Positions 63,735 to 64,000 of a DNA stretch of 64,000 nucleotides are shown piece by piece (positions within the stretch are counted from its first letter, which is position 1; each line of letters opens with the position of its first letter). The position numbers and the translations under genes are program-made. The notes beneath the pieces are model-generated. The model ran no database searches. It saw nothing but the letters and a program-made list of their open reading frames with translations, and was not told where the DNA came from. Source of the stretch: Phaeodactylum tricornutum CCAP 1055/1 (taxonomy: Eukaryota > Bacillariophyta > Bacillariophyceae > Surirellales > Neidiaceae); the NCBI RefSeq assembly GCF_000150955.2, contig NC_011674.1:971083-1035082 (forward strand). Direction: 5' to 3'.

Positions 63735-63827
63735 ACAAGATACCTTAAAAGGACTCATAAGTTTGGTATTTGTATGCCAAAATCGGTCAAGCAAGCTCTC
63801 GAGATTGACCGAGATACTAACACTTTG
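63735..63827 (+). pseudogene. Remnant first 31 codons of the copia reverse-transcriptase region
   Basis: Directly after the TAG, in the same frame, 31 codons read RTHKFGICMPKSVKQALEID, the usual start of the copia RT domain. They end at the first telomere repeat. The stop codon sits where related elements usually have Lys or Ser. Confidence 0.85.
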
Positions 63828-64000
63828 TTAGGGTTAGGGTTAGGGTTAGGGTTAGGGTTAGGGTTAGGGTTAGGGTTAGGGTTAGGGTTAGGGTTAGGGT
63901 TAGGGTTAGGGTTAGGGTTAGGGTTAGGGTTAGGGTTAGGGTTAGGGTTAGGGTTAGGGTTAGGGTTAGGGTTAGGGTTAGGGTTAGGGTTAGGGTTAGG
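63828..64000 (+). repeat. Telomere, (TTAGGG)n
   Basis: At least 28 perfect TTAGGG units running off the right edge, G-rich strand toward the 3' end as expected for a right-hand chromosome terminus. No degenerate or subtelomeric repeat precedes it; it starts directly in copia sequence (CACTTTG|TTAGGG). Confidence 0.98.

Overview
This is nuclear DNA from a photosynthetic stramenopile, most likely a pennate diatom such as Phaeodactylum tricornutum. The genes are compact, with few short GT-AG introns (44 to 263 nt considered, most 70 to 180 nt). Several proteins begin with a signal peptide followed by the ASAFAP-like phenylalanine cleavage motif of secondary plastids. A diatom-type Ty1/copia element is present, and the window ends in a perfect TTAGGG array, so it is the right-hand end of a chromosome. 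The species name is inference.

Layout. From 1 to about 28.8 kb the region is a dense housekeeping arm: the tail of an unknown gene, MCM6, a plastid protein related to indole-glycerol-phosphate synthase that lacks catalytic residues, a three-domain fusion (BtuF-like + DUF5522 + PP-loop ATP pyrophosphatase), histone H2B, a two-exon unknown, a plastid type-II NAD(P)H dehydrogenase, a serine-less alpha/beta-hydrolase-like protein, a five-segment (four-exon) PPK2-like membrane protein, a VOC/glyoxalase protein, SmB, a mARC-type MOSC protein, a DHHC palmitoyltransferase, COQ9, Rpn9, a plastid phosphatase-like protein and a possible Treslin/Sld3-like protein. Most genes are arranged as divergent or convergent pairs.

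From 29 to 36 kb there is a MITE-like element, an apyrase, and a badly decayed lysine-ketoglutarate reductase/saccharopine dehydrogenase (LKR/SDH) pseudogene. From 36 to 53.6 kb housekeeping genes resume: eIF3b, a Nudix hydrolase, CCT1, a FYVE-CCT-PIPK FAB1/PIKfyve kinase, a J-domain plastid protein and a probable thylakoid-lumen protein.

The last 10 kb is subtelomeric and made of mobile DNA. Two piggyBac-like elements sit side by side, sharing one CTAG target-site copy. They are followed by an isolated extra left end and by a copia element whose gag-protease-integrase frame survives. The telomere repeat starts in the first codons of its reverse transcriptase.

I see no operon-like system linking neighbouring genes. 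The most unusual items are the CTAG-targeting piggyBac pair, the telomere healed onto a retrotransposon, the BtuF-DUF5522-pyrophosphatase fusion, the PPK2 membrane protein, and three proteins in recognised enzyme folds with altered or missing catalytic residues.
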